Assembly: GCF_014649855.1 (NCBI RefSeq)
Contig: NZ_BMTV01000027.1
Coordinates: 1 to 64,000 of the forward strand
DNA length: 64,000 bases
Source: Streptomyces roseolus
GTDB lineage: Bacteria > Actinomycetota > Actinomycetes > Streptomycetales > Streptomycetaceae
Direction of reading: 5' to 3'
This document shows, in pieces, positions 34,141 through 43,062 of this stretch (the first letter of the stretch is position 1; each line of letters begins with the position of its first letter). The position numbers and the translations under genes were made by a program. A model generated the notes under the pieces. That model saw only the letters and a program-made list of their open reading frames with translations. It had not been told where the DNA came from and ran no database searches.

Positions 34141-34767
34141 GTGACCGCCGCACCCCACCACCGCCTCCTCGCCGCCGCCCGCCGGGGCGACGCCGTCGGC
34201 GTCCGCGCCGCGCTCGCCGACGGGGCCCCGACCGAGACCCGCGACGAGGAGCTGCGCTCCCCGCTGCTGCTCGCCGTCCTCGGCGACCACGTCGGGGCCG
34301 CCCGCGCGCTCGTCGACGCCGGCGCCGACCCCGACGCCCGGGACGCCCGGCACGACACCCCCTGGCTGGTCACCGGCGTCACCGGCAGCGTCGCCATGCT
34401 GCGGGTGCTGCTCGCCGCGGACCCCGCCCCCGACTTCCGGCTGACCGACCGCTTCGGCGGCACCAGCCTCATCCCGGCCGCCGAACGCGGCCACGTGCCG
34501 TACGTCCGGGCCGTCCTGCGCGACACCCCGATCGACGTCGACCACGTCAACGCCCTCGGATGGACCGCCCTCCTGGAGGCCGTCATCCTCGGCGACGGCG
34601 GCCCGGCCCACCAGAAGGTCGTCGCGCTGCTGCTCGCCGCCGGCGCCGACCCCCGGCTCGCCGACGCGTACGGCACCACCGCCCTGGCGCACGCCGAACG
34701 GCGCGGCCACACCGCGCTCGCCGCCCTGCTGCGCCGGACTCCGGCCGCTCCGTCCGCCCTCGGCTGA
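34141..34767 (+). CDS. ankyrin repeat protein
   Basis: 208 aa composed of about five ankyrin repeats with the usual phrases: DHVGAARALVDAGADPDARD, ERGHVPYVRAVLRDTPIDVD, LLLAAGADPRLADAYGTTAL and AERRGHTALAALLRR. No signal peptide or membrane segment, so it is a cytoplasmic protein-interaction scaffold of unknown partner. GTG 34141 follows GAGGAGGCC. Confidence 0.88.
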   Translation: MTAAPHHRLLAAARRGDAVGVRAALADGAPTETRDEELRSPLLLAVLGDHVGAARALVDAGADPDARDARHDTPWLVTGVTGSVAMLRVLLAADPAPDFRLTDRFGGTSLIPAAERGHVPYVRAVLRDTPIDVDHVNALGWTALLEAVILGDGGPAHQKVVALLLAAGADPRLADAYGTTALAHAERRGHTALAALLRRTPAAPSALG

Positions 34768-35042
34768 GCAGCTGGGCGTCCGAACTGGTCCAGCGGCCCA
34801 CAGCCGGGCCAGCCCAAGAGCCCGACACCGGGCCAATGGCCCAGCGTTTCGAAGACGATTTGAGCCAAGGGCCCGGTCGGTGTTTTTCTTGTGTCCATCA
34901 GAAGATTGCGGCGCCGCAGCGCCGGGACGGCGACGAGGCCGCTCCGGACGCCGGCGCCTTCGTCGTGTCCGTACGCGCCCCACCACCTCCGGGGCAGGGC
35001 GTGCGGCGGGCGAGCGGCAAGACGAGGGGGCGGCCGACCGCC

Positions 35043-36545
35043 GTGAAGAAGATGTTCGTGGCTCCGGACCCGGGGCTCCTCCGGCTCAGGACCGGATTGC
35101 GCGCGGTGCTCGGCATCGCGCTCGCGGTGACCGTCGCCGAGCTGGCCGGTTTCTCGCTGACCGCGTCGATCACCGGAGGACTGGCGGCGCTGCTCGCCCT
35201 GTTCACCGTCACCGACGCCACCGTCCGCGGCCAGGCCGTCACCACTCTGCTGCTGCCGCTCGCCGGCTTCCCGGTGCTCGCGCTCGCCACGCTGCTGCAC
35301 GACCACACCCTCCTGCGGGACGCCTCCTTCCTGCTGGTCGTCCTCGCCGGCGTCTACGCCCGGCGCTGGGGCCCGCGCGGCCACGCGCTCGGCATCTTCG
35401 CCTTCATGAACTTCTTCAGCACCCAGTTCCTGCACGCCCTGCCCGCCCAGCTCCCCGAGCTGTACGCGGCCGTGGGCATCGCCCTCGCGGCGGCCGGGGC
35501 CGTACGGTTCGCGCTCTGGCCGATCGAGCGGCGCACCCCGCCGCCCGCCGCCCCCGCCCCGCTGCCCGGCACCGGCCTCGCCCGGATCACCACCCGGCAG
35601 GCGATCCAGGCCACCGCCGCCTGCGCCGTCGCCCTCGGCATCGGCCAGGTCCTCTCCGAGGACCGCTGGTACTGGGCCGTCGGCACCACCTGGTGGATCT
35701 TCGTGAACACCGTCTCGCGCGGCGAGACCCTGGTCCGCGGCTTCCGCCGCTTCCTCGGCACGCTGCTCGGCATCGCCGTCGGCATGGTCGTCGCCCTCCC
35801 GCTGCACGGCGCGCCGCTGCCCACCGCCCTCCTGGTGGCCGTCTGCGTCTTCGGGATCTTCTACACCGCGCCGCTCTCCTACAGCTGGATGATGCTCGCG
35901 GTCACCGTCATGGCCGGCCTGCTCTACGGCCTCCTCGGCGTCCTCGACCCGGCGCTCCTCGTGCTCCGCCTGGAGGAGACCGTCGTCGGCGCCGTCTGCG
36001 CCGCCCTCGCGGTGCTGCTGATCCTCCCGGTCACCACCCACGCCATCAACGACGCCTGGATCCAGCGCGCCCTGCGCGCGGTCCACGCGGCGACCGCCGC
36101 CTCCGAGCGGCGCCTCGCCGGCGACGAGGCCGCCGACCCGAGCCCGCACGTCGCCGAGCTCGACCTGGTGCTCGGCCGGGTGCGGCTCTCCCTCGCCCCG
36201 CTCGTCCACCCGCTGAGCCCCTTCCTGGGCCGCAAGGCCCGGGCCCGGAAGGTCCTCGCCCTGCTCGACGAGTGCGCCGCCGAGGTGCGCGGGCTGGCGG
36301 CCGTCGCGGCCGACCCCGACGCCGGCCACGACGCCCGGCTCGCCGCCGCCTGCTGGCGGGTCGAGGCGGCCGTCGAAGGCCTCACCTCGCCCGGTCCGGC
36401 CCGTCCCGCGCCCGCTGCCGAGCCCGAACCCGCCGCGGATCCGGCGCCCGCCGCCCTCGGCCACGTCAGCGGTCTGGAGCGGCTGCTCGCCGCCCTGGAC
36501 GAGCCGCTGCGCACCCCGCCGGGCTCCCTCCTGGTCCGCTCCTGA
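35043..36545 (+). CDS. FUSC family membrane protein (aromatic acid exporter-like)
   Basis: 500 aa. Two sets of membrane helices (about 20-165 and 185-345) have the FUSC/YccS architecture, with TRQAIQATAACAVALGIGQV and WYWAVGTTWWIFVNTVSRGE as the characteristic second-half block. The C-terminal 150 residues are cytoplasmic helices plus an Ala/Pro/Glu tail. FUSC proteins export aromatic acids or fusaric-acid-like compounds; the substrate is not evident. GTG 35043 follows GAGGGGGC; ATG 35052 is an alternative. The 275-bp gap upstream has a locally AT-richer patch (GTTTTTCTTGTGTCC) that may be the promoter. Confidence 0.87.
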   Translation: MKKMFVAPDPGLLRLRTGLRAVLGIALAVTVAELAGFSLTASITGGLAALLALFTVTDATVRGQAVTTLLLPLAGFPVLALATLLHDHTLLRDASFLLVVLAGVYARRWGPRGHALGIFAFMNFFSTQFLHALPAQLPELYAAVGIALAAAGAVRFALWPIERRTPPPAAPAPLPGTGLARITTRQAIQATAACAVALGIGQVLSEDRWYWAVGTTWWIFVNTVSRGETLVRGFRRFLGTLLGIAVGMVVALPLHGAPLPTALLVAVCVFGIFYTAPLSYSWMMLAVTVMAGLLYGLLGVLDPALLVLRLEETVVGAVCAALAVLLILPVTTHAINDAWIQRALRAVHAATAASERRLAGDEAADPSPHVAELDLVLGRVRLSLAPLVHPLSPFLGRKARARKVLALLDECAAEVRGLAAVAADPDAGHDARLAAACWRVEAAVEGLTSPGPARPAPAAEPEPAADPAPAALGHVSGLERLLAALDEPLRTPPGSLLVRS

Positions 36546-36572
36546 CGGACTCCGCCCCCCGGCTGATCAGGC

Positions 36573-36588
36573 TTGGTCTAGACCGCCT
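36573..36588 (+). promoter_or_regulatory. DasR-responsive element (dre)-like site
   Basis: CTTGGTCTAGACCGCC agrees at 12 of 16 positions with the dre consensus ACTGGTCTAGACCACT and keeps the central TGGTCTAGACC intact. It lies 59 bp before the lactonase GTG, in the promoter region. DasR is the GlcNAc-responsive GntR regulator of Streptomyces. Confidence 0.6.
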
Positions 36589-36646
36589 GCTAACGTCGCC
36601 CGCAGACGGCCGGTCGCAGCGACCGGCCCCGGGGCAGGGAGGCGCC

Positions 36647-37708
36647 GTGGGCGGGACCGACGAGACACATGGGCGGGGGACGGGGCCGGTACGCGCCTAC
36701 CTGGGCTCCTTCACCTCGGCGGGCGGACGCGGCGTGCTCGCCGCCGACGTCGACCCGGTCACCGGCGCGCTGACCGTCACCGGCGCCACCGACGCCGTCG
36801 CCGACCCGTCCTACCTCGCCCTCGCCGGCGGCGTCCTCTACGCCGTCTCCGAGACCGATCCGGGCGCCGTCGCCGCCCTCGCCCCCGGCGGGCCCGCGCC
36901 GCGCCCGCTCGGCGCCCCCGTGCCCGTCGACGGCGCCGGCCCCACACACCTGGCCGTCGCCGCCGGCCACCTCCTCACGGCCAACTACACCTCGGGCAGC
37001 GTCACCGCCCTGCCGCTGGGCGCGGACGGCGTCCCCGGCCCCGCGACGGCCGTCCTCCACCACGAGGGCGGCGGCCCGGTCGCCGACCGGCAGGCCGGCC
37101 CCCACGCCCACCAGGTCCTCCCCGATCCGAGCGGACGCTGGGTCCTCACCGTGGACCTGGGCACCGACTCCGTCCGGGTCTGCGCCCTCGACCCCGCCAC
37201 CGGCGCCCTGCGCCTCCACGGCGAGACCGCCCTGCGGCCCGGCTACGGCCCCCGGCACCTCGCCTTCCACCCGGCGGGCGGCCACCTGTACGTCGTCGGC
37301 GAGCTGGAGCCCGCCGTCACCGTCTGCCGCTGGGACGCCCGGGCCGGTGAACTGACGCCGCTCGCGGAGATCCCGCTCGTGGACACGGACGCCGCCGGGC
37401 CCGCGTACCCCTCCGCCGTCGTCGTGGCGCCCGACGGCCGGTTCCTCTGGGTCGCCGTGCGCGGCACCGACACCCTCGCCGTCCTCGTCCTCTCCCCGGC
37501 GGGCGACGAGGCGATCCGCTCCGCCACCGTCCCCTGCGGCGGCGCGTGGCCCCGCGACCTGGCCCTCGACCCGTCCGGACGGCGGCTGTACGCGGCGAAC
37601 GAGCGCTCCGGCGACGTCACCTGGTTCGACGTCGACCCCGAGACCGGCACCCCCGTCAGGGCCGGCGCGGTCGAGGCCCCGGCGGTCACCTGCGTCGTCT
37701 TCGGCTGA
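36647..37708 (+). CDS. lactonase family beta-propeller protein (6-phosphogluconolactonase-like)
   Basis: 353 aa, seven-bladed propeller of the Pgl/YbhE type. Repeating phrases are YLGSFTSAGGRGVLAADVDP, DPSYLALAGGVLYAVSETD, and the conserved GPHAHQVLPDPSGRWVLTVD with GPRHLAFHPAGGHLYVVGEL, where His, Arg and Glu residues of the family active site lie. Members hydrolyse 6-phosphogluconolactone or related sugar lactones. GTG 36647 is preceded by AGGGAGG. The dre-like site upstream suggests amino-sugar control. It ends before a strong convergent terminator. Confidence 0.87.
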   Translation: MGGTDETHGRGTGPVRAYLGSFTSAGGRGVLAADVDPVTGALTVTGATDAVADPSYLALAGGVLYAVSETDPGAVAALAPGGPAPRPLGAPVPVDGAGPTHLAVAAGHLLTANYTSGSVTALPLGADGVPGPATAVLHHEGGGPVADRQAGPHAHQVLPDPSGRWVLTVDLGTDSVRVCALDPATGALRLHGETALRPGYGPRHLAFHPAGGHLYVVGELEPAVTVCRWDARAGELTPLAEIPLVDTDAAGPAYPSAVVVAPDGRFLWVAVRGTDTLAVLVLSPAGDEAIRSATVPCGGAWPRDLALDPSGRRLYAANERSGDVTWFDVDPETGTPVRAGAVEAPAVTCVVFG

Positions 37709-37739
37709 TACGGCCCCGGGGCCGCGCGGCGCACGCGGA

Positions 37740-37773
37740 AGGGCCCGCACCGACGACCGTCGGTGCGGGCCCT
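37740..37773. terminator. bidirectional terminator
   Basis: A perfect 16-bp stem, AGGGCCCGCACCGACG with CGTCGGTGCGGGCCCT, and a 2-nt centre. It lies between the convergent lactonase and CbiX-like genes and would stop both. Confidence 0.8.
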
Positions 37774-37790
37774 CGTGCGGTGCCGCGGCG

Positions 37791-38708
37791 TCAGTGCGCC
37801 GGCGCCGCGCCCTGCTGGGGGAGGCCGAGCACGGCCGAGTACTGCGACAGGATCAGCTTGCCGATGGCCGGGTAGGCGCCCAGCGCCTCGGCCGCCGGGC
37901 AGCCGGCCTCCTTCGACGCCTCGTCGAGCAGGCCCTCGGCCAGCTCCGGGCCGATGAGGTAGGGCGCCAGCGCCAGCTGCACCGCGCCCGCCTCGCGCAG
38001 CTGCTCGGCGACGGAGGCGATGGAGCCCTCCTGGTCGAGCGCGGCGGCCATCACCGGCACGGCGAGCCGGGCCGCGAGCAGCATGCCCGTGATGCCGGCG
38101 GCCTGGACGGCCTCCTCGCCGCCGACCGTGGCCAGGACGATGCCGTCCGCGGCCGTGGCGACGGTGAAGAGCCGGGCGCGGTCGGCGCGGGCGAGCCCGG
38201 CCTCCGACAGGCGCACGTGCAGCGCCTCGGCGAGCAGCGGGTGCGGGCCGAGCACGTCGGTCAGCTCCGCGGTGTTGCCGCTGTCCATGACGGCCTGGCG
38301 GACCTGGCGCATGACGGCGCTGTCCGGACCGGCGAGCAGCGGGACGACGATCGCGGCCGGGCCCTGCGGGGCCTCGACCTCGCGGCCGGCCGCCACCGCG
38401 ATCCGGTACCGCTCCTCGCGGAGCTCCGCGGCTGCGGTCAGCACGCCGGCGAGCGTCGGGTACTCCTCGCCGTCGCCGTCCACGAAGCCGATCGCGGCCT
38501 CCAGGCCGGGCAGCTCGGACCGGGCGATGCTCACCAGCTCCTCGGCCAGCGAACGTATGGCGGCCGAGGGCGCGCCGGGGACGGCGAGCACCAGGGCGGG
38601 AGCGCCCTCGGGCGCCGCCGCCGGGTCGGGGCGACGGTGCCGCCCGGACGGGCGGGGGCGCGGCATTCGTACAGGCAGGCCGTTGGCGGGCCCAGTGGGG
38701 GTGCTCAT
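37791..38708 (-). CDS. CbiX/sirohydrochlorin chelatase-like protein
   Basis: 305 aa, two CbiX-like domains (about 50-170 and 175-295). Blocks include LVLAVPGAPSAAIRSLAEEL, VGPLLAGPD-type PAAIVVPLLAGPDSAVM, GPHPLLAEALHVRLSEAGL and QLALAPYLIGPELAEGLLDE. CbiX enzymes insert Co or Fe into sirohydrochlorin with a His at the first strand (usually V-G-H-G-S/T). Here that motif reads A-V-P-G, and the second domain likewise lacks it, so chelatase activity is doubtful. ATG 38708 opens a natural start (MSTPTGPANG). I keep the family name but not the function. Confidence 0.75.
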   Translation of the reverse strand: MSTPTGPANGLPVRMPRPRPSGRHRRPDPAAAPEGAPALVLAVPGAPSAAIRSLAEELVSIARSELPGLEAAIGFVDGDGEEYPTLAGVLTAAAELREERYRIAVAAGREVEAPQGPAAIVVPLLAGPDSAVMRQVRQAVMDSGNTAELTDVLGPHPLLAEALHVRLSEAGLARADRARLFTVATAADGIVLATVGGEEAVQAAGITGMLLAARLAVPVMAAALDQEGSIASVAEQLREAGAVQLALAPYLIGPELAEGLLDEASKEAGCPAAEALGAYPAIGKLILSQYSAVLGLPQQGAAPAH

Positions 38709-38868
38709 GGCGCCGCATGCTACTGGTTTTGCGGACGGGAGCGTTCGGTGAGGTGCGACCATGCGCCTTCTGCCCCTGTATGTCCGTTCGGGGGTGCGCC
38801 GGATCGTGGACCGGGCCCGATGGGTCGCCTCCGCACGCCCCGGACCAGCGGCGATGCCCGCCGCGGGC

Positions 38869-39867
38869 TCAGAGGTACCGCAGCAGCGCGGGGTCCTCGG
38901 GCAGCCCCCCGGCCCCGGTGGCGAGCCCCCCGGCCAGCGTCAGGGCGCCGTGCAGCGGGTCCCCCGCGGGAGCGACGGTCCGGACCCCGGGCAGCCGCTC
39001 GGCGAGCGCCGCCCGCAGCGGTACGAGAAGCGGGTCGCCGAGCCGGAACAGTCCGCCGGTGAGCGCCACCACGGCCGCCGGATCCGGCGGGCAGGCCGCC
39101 TCGGCGGCCTCGGCGATGTGGCCGGCCGCCCGCTCCAGGATCCGGACCGCGACGGGCTCGCCGTCGGCCGCGCAGGCAGCGACCTCGGGGGCGAAGGCGG
39201 CGAGGACCGCCGGCCGGTCGGTGCGGGGGTAGAGCGCGGCGGGCAGCCCGGCGGCCGGACCGTGGACCTCCTCGGCGCGGGCCAGCAGGGCGGGCGAACC
39301 GCCGCGCCGTCCGTCGTGTGCCCGCATCGCCGCCTCCAGGCCCGCCCGGCCGATCCAGGCGCCGCTGCCGCAGTCGCCCAGGAGGTGGCCCCAGCCGTCG
39401 GCGCGGCGCCAGCCGGTCAGGTCGGTGCCGAGGACGATCAGCCCCGTGCCGCCGGCGACGACCGCGCCCGGCCGGGTGCCGAGCGCCCCCGCGTAGGCGG
39501 TGACGGCGTCGGCGGCGAGCACCGTCCCGCGGACCCCCCACGCCTCGGCGAAGGCCCCCGGGAGCACCGCCCGCAGCTCCTCGCCGAGCGTCGCCATGCC
39601 GGCGGCGCCCACGGCCGCGGCGAGCACCGGCCGTCCCTCCCCGGCCAGGGCCCGCAGCGCGGCGACGGCGGGCAGCACGGACTCCAGGAAGTGGGCGGCG
39701 GAGATCCCGCCGGGGCCGGTCCGCACCGGACCGGGCGCGGCCGCCCGGTCGAGCACCGTCCCGTCGGCGGCCCGGGCGAGGGCGACGCGGAGCCCCGAGC
39801 CGCCCGAGTCGATGCCGACGACCACCGGGTCCATCGGTCCGCCGTCGTGACCGCTCTCGGAGTCCAC
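38869..39867 (-). CDS. BadF/BadG-type sugar kinase, probable N-acetylglucosamine kinase
   Basis: 332 aa, actin-like ATPase fold. Phosphate-1 motif VVVGIDSGGSGLRVALARA, phosphate-2 region GAVVAGGTGLIVLGTDL, GDCGSGAWIGRAGLEAAMRA, and adenosine motif VVALTGGLFRLGDPLL. This is the eukaryotic-type N-acetylglucosamine kinase layout (BcrAD_BadFG family), so it likely makes GlcNAc-6-phosphate. GTG 39867 has AAGGGACGG upstream; ATG 39834 (MDPVVVGIDS) is also possible. A weak GTCTAG-containing half match to dre lies upstream near 39908-39918. It is divergent from ung across 88 bp. Confidence 0.8.
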   Translation of the reverse strand: MDSESGHDGGPMDPVVVGIDSGGSGLRVALARAADGTVLDRAAAPGPVRTGPGGISAAHFLESVLPAVAALRALAGEGRPVLAAAVGAAGMATLGEELRAVLPGAFAEAWGVRGTVLAADAVTAYAGALGTRPGAVVAGGTGLIVLGTDLTGWRRADGWGHLLGDCGSGAWIGRAGLEAAMRAHDGRRGGSPALLARAEEVHGPAAGLPAALYPRTDRPAVLAAFAPEVAACAADGEPVAVRILERAAGHIAEAAEAACPPDPAAVVALTGGLFRLGDPLLVPLRAALAERLPGVRTVAPAGDPLHGALTLAGGLATGAGGLPEDPALLRYL

Positions 39868-39955
39868 GCTGCAACCGTCCCTTCCCGGTGGGGTCCTGGG
39901 GCCCGCAGTCTAGGCCGGAGGGCGTTGTCGGTGTAGGCCGCTAGAGTGACGGACC

Positions 39956-40633
39956 GTGACTGCGAGACCGTTGAACGAACTGGTGGAGCCCGGCTGGGCC
40001 GAGGCGCTGGAGCCCGTGGCGGGCCGGATCGCCGAGATGGGCGACTTCCTGCGCGCGGAGATCGCCGCGGGCCGTACTTACCTGCCGTCGGGACCGAACG
40101 TGCTGCGCGCCTTCCAGCAGCCGTTCGACGACGTGCGGGTCCTGATCGTCGGTCAGGACCCCTACCCCACGCCGGGGATGGCGATCGGCCTGAGCTTCGC
40201 GGTGGCGCCCGAGGTGCGACAGCTGCCGGGGAGCCTCCTGAACATCTTCTGGGAGATGCACACCGACCTGGGCCACCCCCGCCCGTCGAACGGCGACCTC
40301 ACCCCCTGGACCCGGCAGGGCGTCCTGCTGCTCAACAGGACTCTGACCACCTCCCCGCGCAACGCGGGCGCGCACCGCAACAAGGGCTGGGAGGAGGTCA
40401 CCGAGCAGGCCATCCGCGCCCTCGCCGCCCGCGGCAAGCCGCTGGTCTCCATCCTCTGGGGCCGCGACGCCCGCAACGCCCGTCCGCTGCTCGGGGACCT
40501 GCCCGCCGTCGAGTCGGCGCACCCGTCCCCCCGCTCGGCCGACCGGGGCTTCTTCGGCTCCCGGCCCTTCAGCCGGGCGAACGAGATGCTGGTCGCCCAG
40601 GGCGCGGAGCCGGTGGACTGGCTGCTGCCCTGA
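39956..40633 (+). CDS. ung: uracil-DNA glycosylase, family 1
   Basis: 225 aa, normal Ung length. Motif A is VLIVGQDPYPTPGMAIGLSF, with the water-activating Asp and the Tyr that excludes thymine. Motif B is the Leu intercalation loop HPSPRSADRGFFGSRPFSRA. The conserved Asn region (GVLLLNRTLTTSP) and VSILWGRDARNARPLL complete the fold. It removes uracil from DNA for base-excision repair. Start GTG 39956; no strong ribosome site. Confidence 0.95.
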   Translation: MTARPLNELVEPGWAEALEPVAGRIAEMGDFLRAEIAAGRTYLPSGPNVLRAFQQPFDDVRVLIVGQDPYPTPGMAIGLSFAVAPEVRQLPGSLLNIFWEMHTDLGHPRPSNGDLTPWTRQGVLLLNRTLTTSPRNAGAHRNKGWEEVTEQAIRALAARGKPLVSILWGRDARNARPLLGDLPAVESAHPSPRSADRGFFGSRPFSRANEMLVAQGAEPVDWLLP

Positions 40634-40667
40634 GCGGTGCGCCGACGGCCGTACGGCCGCGGGGCGT

Positions 40668-41750
40668 TCAGACGACCGCGGCCCGTACGCACAGCACGTC
40701 GGGCAGGTGCTCGGCGAGCAGCTGCCAGCTGTCGCCGTCGTCGGCGCTGGCGTACACCTCGCCGTTGCGGTTGCCGAAGTAGACGCCCGCCGGGTCGGCG
40801 TCGTCGGTGCAGAGGGCGTCGCGGAGGACCGTGCCGTAGTGGTCGCCCTGGGGGAGGCCCTGGTGCAGCGGCTCCCAGCTCGCGCCGGCGTCCGTGGTGC
40901 GGAAGACCCGGCAACGGCGCTCGGCCGGGACCCGGTCGGAGTCGGCGGTGATGGGGAAGACGTAGGCGGTGCCGGGGCGGTGCGGGTGCGCGGCGGCGGC
41001 GAAGCCGAAGTCGGAGGGGAGCGAGCCGCCGATGTCCGTCCAGCTGCCGCCGGCGTCGTCGCTGCGGTAGACGCCCCAGTGGTTCTGGAGGTAGAGCCGG
41101 TCCGGGTCCCCCGCGTCCTGCGCGATCTTGTGGACGCACTGGCCGAACTCCGGGTGCGGATCGGGCAGGAAGGTCGCCGCGACGCCGCGGTTCGCGGGGG
41201 CCCAGGACGCGCCGCCGTCGCGACTGCGGAAGACGCCGGCGGTGGAGACGGCCACGGTGACCGCCCCGGGGTCGCGCTCGTCGGTGACGACCGTGTGCAC
41301 GGCCTCGCCCCCGCCGCCCGGGACCCACGCCGAACGGCTCGGGTGCTCCCAGAGCGGCCGGACCAGGGAGAAGGAGGCGCCGCCGTCCTCCGAGCGGAAC
41401 AGCGCGGCCGGTTCGGTGCCCGCGTAGACGACCCCGGGGGAGTGGGCGGGGGCCGGATGGAGCTGCCAGACGCGCTCCAGGGAGGCGCCGGTGTCCTGGG
41501 GGAACATGACGGCGGGCGCGGGCGGTTCGGTCCAGGTCCGGCCGAGGTCGTCGGAGTGGAAGACGGACGGCCCCCAGTGGGAGCTGTCTCCGCCGACCAG
41601 CAGCCGGGGGGTGTCCGGCCGGGTGTCGATGGCCACCGAGTAGACGGCCTGGGCCGGGAAGCGGGGTTCGTCGAACTCCCAGCGCCCGTCGTGCCTGCGG
41701 CCGATGAAGAGACCCTTGCGGGTGCCTACGGTGAGAAGTACGTCGGGCAT
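40668..41750 (-). CDS. BNR/Asp-box repeat protein (sialidase/VPS10-like propeller)
   Basis: 360 aa without signal peptide. At least five Asp-box motifs (S/T-x-D-x-G-x-T/S-W/F) are visible: HSDDLGRTW, RSEDGGASF, RSRDGGASW, RSDDAGGSW and TTDAGASW, plus SADDGDSW. This marks a beta-propeller of the exo-alpha-sialidase superfamily. The Arg triad and nucleophile of true sialidases are not recognisable, so it is probably a photosystem/VPS10-like propeller of unknown role. ATG 41750 has GGAGGTGG upstream. Confidence 0.85.
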   Translation of the reverse strand: MPDVLLTVGTRKGLFIGRRHDGRWEFDEPRFPAQAVYSVAIDTRPDTPRLLVGGDSSHWGPSVFHSDDLGRTWTEPPAPAVMFPQDTGASLERVWQLHPAPAHSPGVVYAGTEPAALFRSEDGGASFSLVRPLWEHPSRSAWVPGGGGEAVHTVVTDERDPGAVTVAVSTAGVFRSRDGGASWAPANRGVAATFLPDPHPEFGQCVHKIAQDAGDPDRLYLQNHWGVYRSDDAGGSWTDIGGSLPSDFGFAAAAHPHRPGTAYVFPITADSDRVPAERRCRVFRTTDAGASWEPLHQGLPQGDHYGTVLRDALCTDDADPAGVYFGNRNGEVYASADDGDSWQLLAEHLPDVLCVRAAVV

Positions 41751-41816
41751 GGGGCCCACCTCCAGGACGCCGTTGTCGCGGATACGGGCCAGTCTGCACC
41801 CGGCCACTGACAACGA

Positions 41817-41860
41817 CCCCGGGACACCCCGTGACGGTCCCGTCACGGGGTGTCCCGGGG
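41817..41860 (-). terminator. terminator after the OYE gene
   Basis: A 21-bp stem without mismatch around a 2-nt centre: the left arm begins CCCCGGGACACCCCGTGACG and the right arm mirrors it, ending GTGTCCCGGGG. It starts 11 nt after the OYE stop on the minus strand. It is the longest perfect hairpin in the window. Confidence 0.8.
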
Positions 41861-41871
41861 TGGGTGCCGGG

Positions 41872-42951
41872 TCAGATCGCCCAGGCGTACTGCGGCGGGG
41901 TGAGGGTGGTGGCGCCCAGCTCGCGGGCGGCCCGGCGCGGCCAGGAGGCGTCGCGGAGCAGCTCGCGGCCGAGCAGCACCGCGTCGGCCTCGCCGTTGGC
42001 GAGGATCTTCTCGGCCTGCGCGGGCTCGGTGATGAGGCCGACGGCGGCGACCGGCAGCCCGGTCTCGGCCTTGACGCGCGCGGCGAAGGGCACCTGGTAG
42101 CCGGGGGCGACGGGGATCGACGCGGGCCCGCCGTTGCCGCCGCTGGAGACGTCGAGCAGGTCGACGCCGTGCTCGCGCAGCAGGGCGGCGAAGCGGACGG
42201 TCTCGTCCGGGGTCCAACCGGCCTCCTCCAGCCAGTCGGTGGCCGAGACGCGGAAGAAGAGCGGCAGTTCCTCGGGCCAGACGGCGCGGACCGCGTCCAC
42301 GACCTCCAGGGCGAGCCGGGTGCGGTTCTCGAAGGAGCCGCCGTAGGCGTCGGTGCGGTGGTTGCTGTGCGGGGAGAGGAACTCGCCGATCAGGTAACCG
42401 TGGGCGCCGTGCACCTCGGCGACCTCGAAGCCGGCGGCCAGGGCGCGGCGGGCGGCGGCCGCGAACTGTCCGACGATCTCGCGGATGCCGTCCTCGGTCA
42501 GCTCGGTGGGCACCGGGTAGCCCTCGTCGAAGGGGAGCGGGCTCGGTGCCACCGGCTGCCAGGCCTCCTCGGCCGGGGCGGGGCCGCGGCCGAGCCAGGG
42601 GCGCTGAGTGGAGGCCTTGCGGCCGGCGTGGGCGAGCTGGATGCCCGGGACGGTGCCCTGCGCCTTGAGGAAGGAGGCGATCCGGCGCAGCGCCTCGGTC
42701 TGGGTGTCGTTCCACAGGCCGAGGTCGGCGGGGCTGATGCGGCCCTCGGGGGCGACGGCGGTGGCCTCGACCAGGATCAGTCCGGCGCCTCCGGTGGCCC
42801 GGGAGCCGTAGTGGGCGAAGTGCCAGTCGGTGGCGACGCCGGCGTTCGGGCCGAAGACCTCCGCCGAGTACTGGCACATCGGCGCCATCCAGACGCGGTT
42901 GGGGACGGTCAGCGAGCGGAGGGCGTAGGGCTCGAAGAGGGCGGCGCTCAT
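41872..42951 (-). CDS. old yellow enzyme family NADH:flavin oxidoreductase (YqjM/thermophilic-like class)
   Basis: 359 aa TIM barrel. MSAALFEPYALRSLTVPNRV opens the OYE class; WMAPMCQYS carries the Cys typical of YqjM-like enzymes. GIQLAHAGRKAST, VHGAHGYLIGEFLSPHSNHR (substrate-binding His pair and catalytic loop) and DLLDVSSGGNGG with an FMN phosphate site near AVGLITEP follow. It should reduce activated alkenes with NAD(P)H. It is divergent from an ArsR regulator, with a palindrome between them, so it is probably induced by electrophiles (inference). ATG 42951 has CGGAG upstream. Confidence 0.93.
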   Translation of the reverse strand: MSAALFEPYALRSLTVPNRVWMAPMCQYSAEVFGPNAGVATDWHFAHYGSRATGGAGLILVEATAVAPEGRISPADLGLWNDTQTEALRRIASFLKAQGTVPGIQLAHAGRKASTQRPWLGRGPAPAEEAWQPVAPSPLPFDEGYPVPTELTEDGIREIVGQFAAAARRALAAGFEVAEVHGAHGYLIGEFLSPHSNHRTDAYGGSFENRTRLALEVVDAVRAVWPEELPLFFRVSATDWLEEAGWTPDETVRFAALLREHGVDLLDVSSGGNGGPASIPVAPGYQVPFAARVKAETGLPVAAVGLITEPAQAEKILANGEADAVLLGRELLRDASWPRRAARELGATTLTPPQYAWAI

Positions 42952-43046
42952 CGGGGACTCCGTTTCGGGACGGCCGGGGTGCCGGGCGCGGGGCGGCCCG
43001 ACGGGATGCTCGTACGGTACCCATCGTAGTACGGCGACCGTCAAAC

Positions 43047-43062
43047 TACGAGGATCCTCGTA
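43047..43062. promoter_or_regulatory. ArsR operator between OYE and arsR-type genes
   Basis: TACGAGGATCCTCGTA is a perfect 16-bp palindrome. On its left, TTGACG (minus strand, 43044-43039) could be the -35 of the OYE gene; on its right, TACAAT (43061-43066) could be the -10 of the regulator gene. One bound repressor would therefore control both promoters. Confidence 0.65.
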
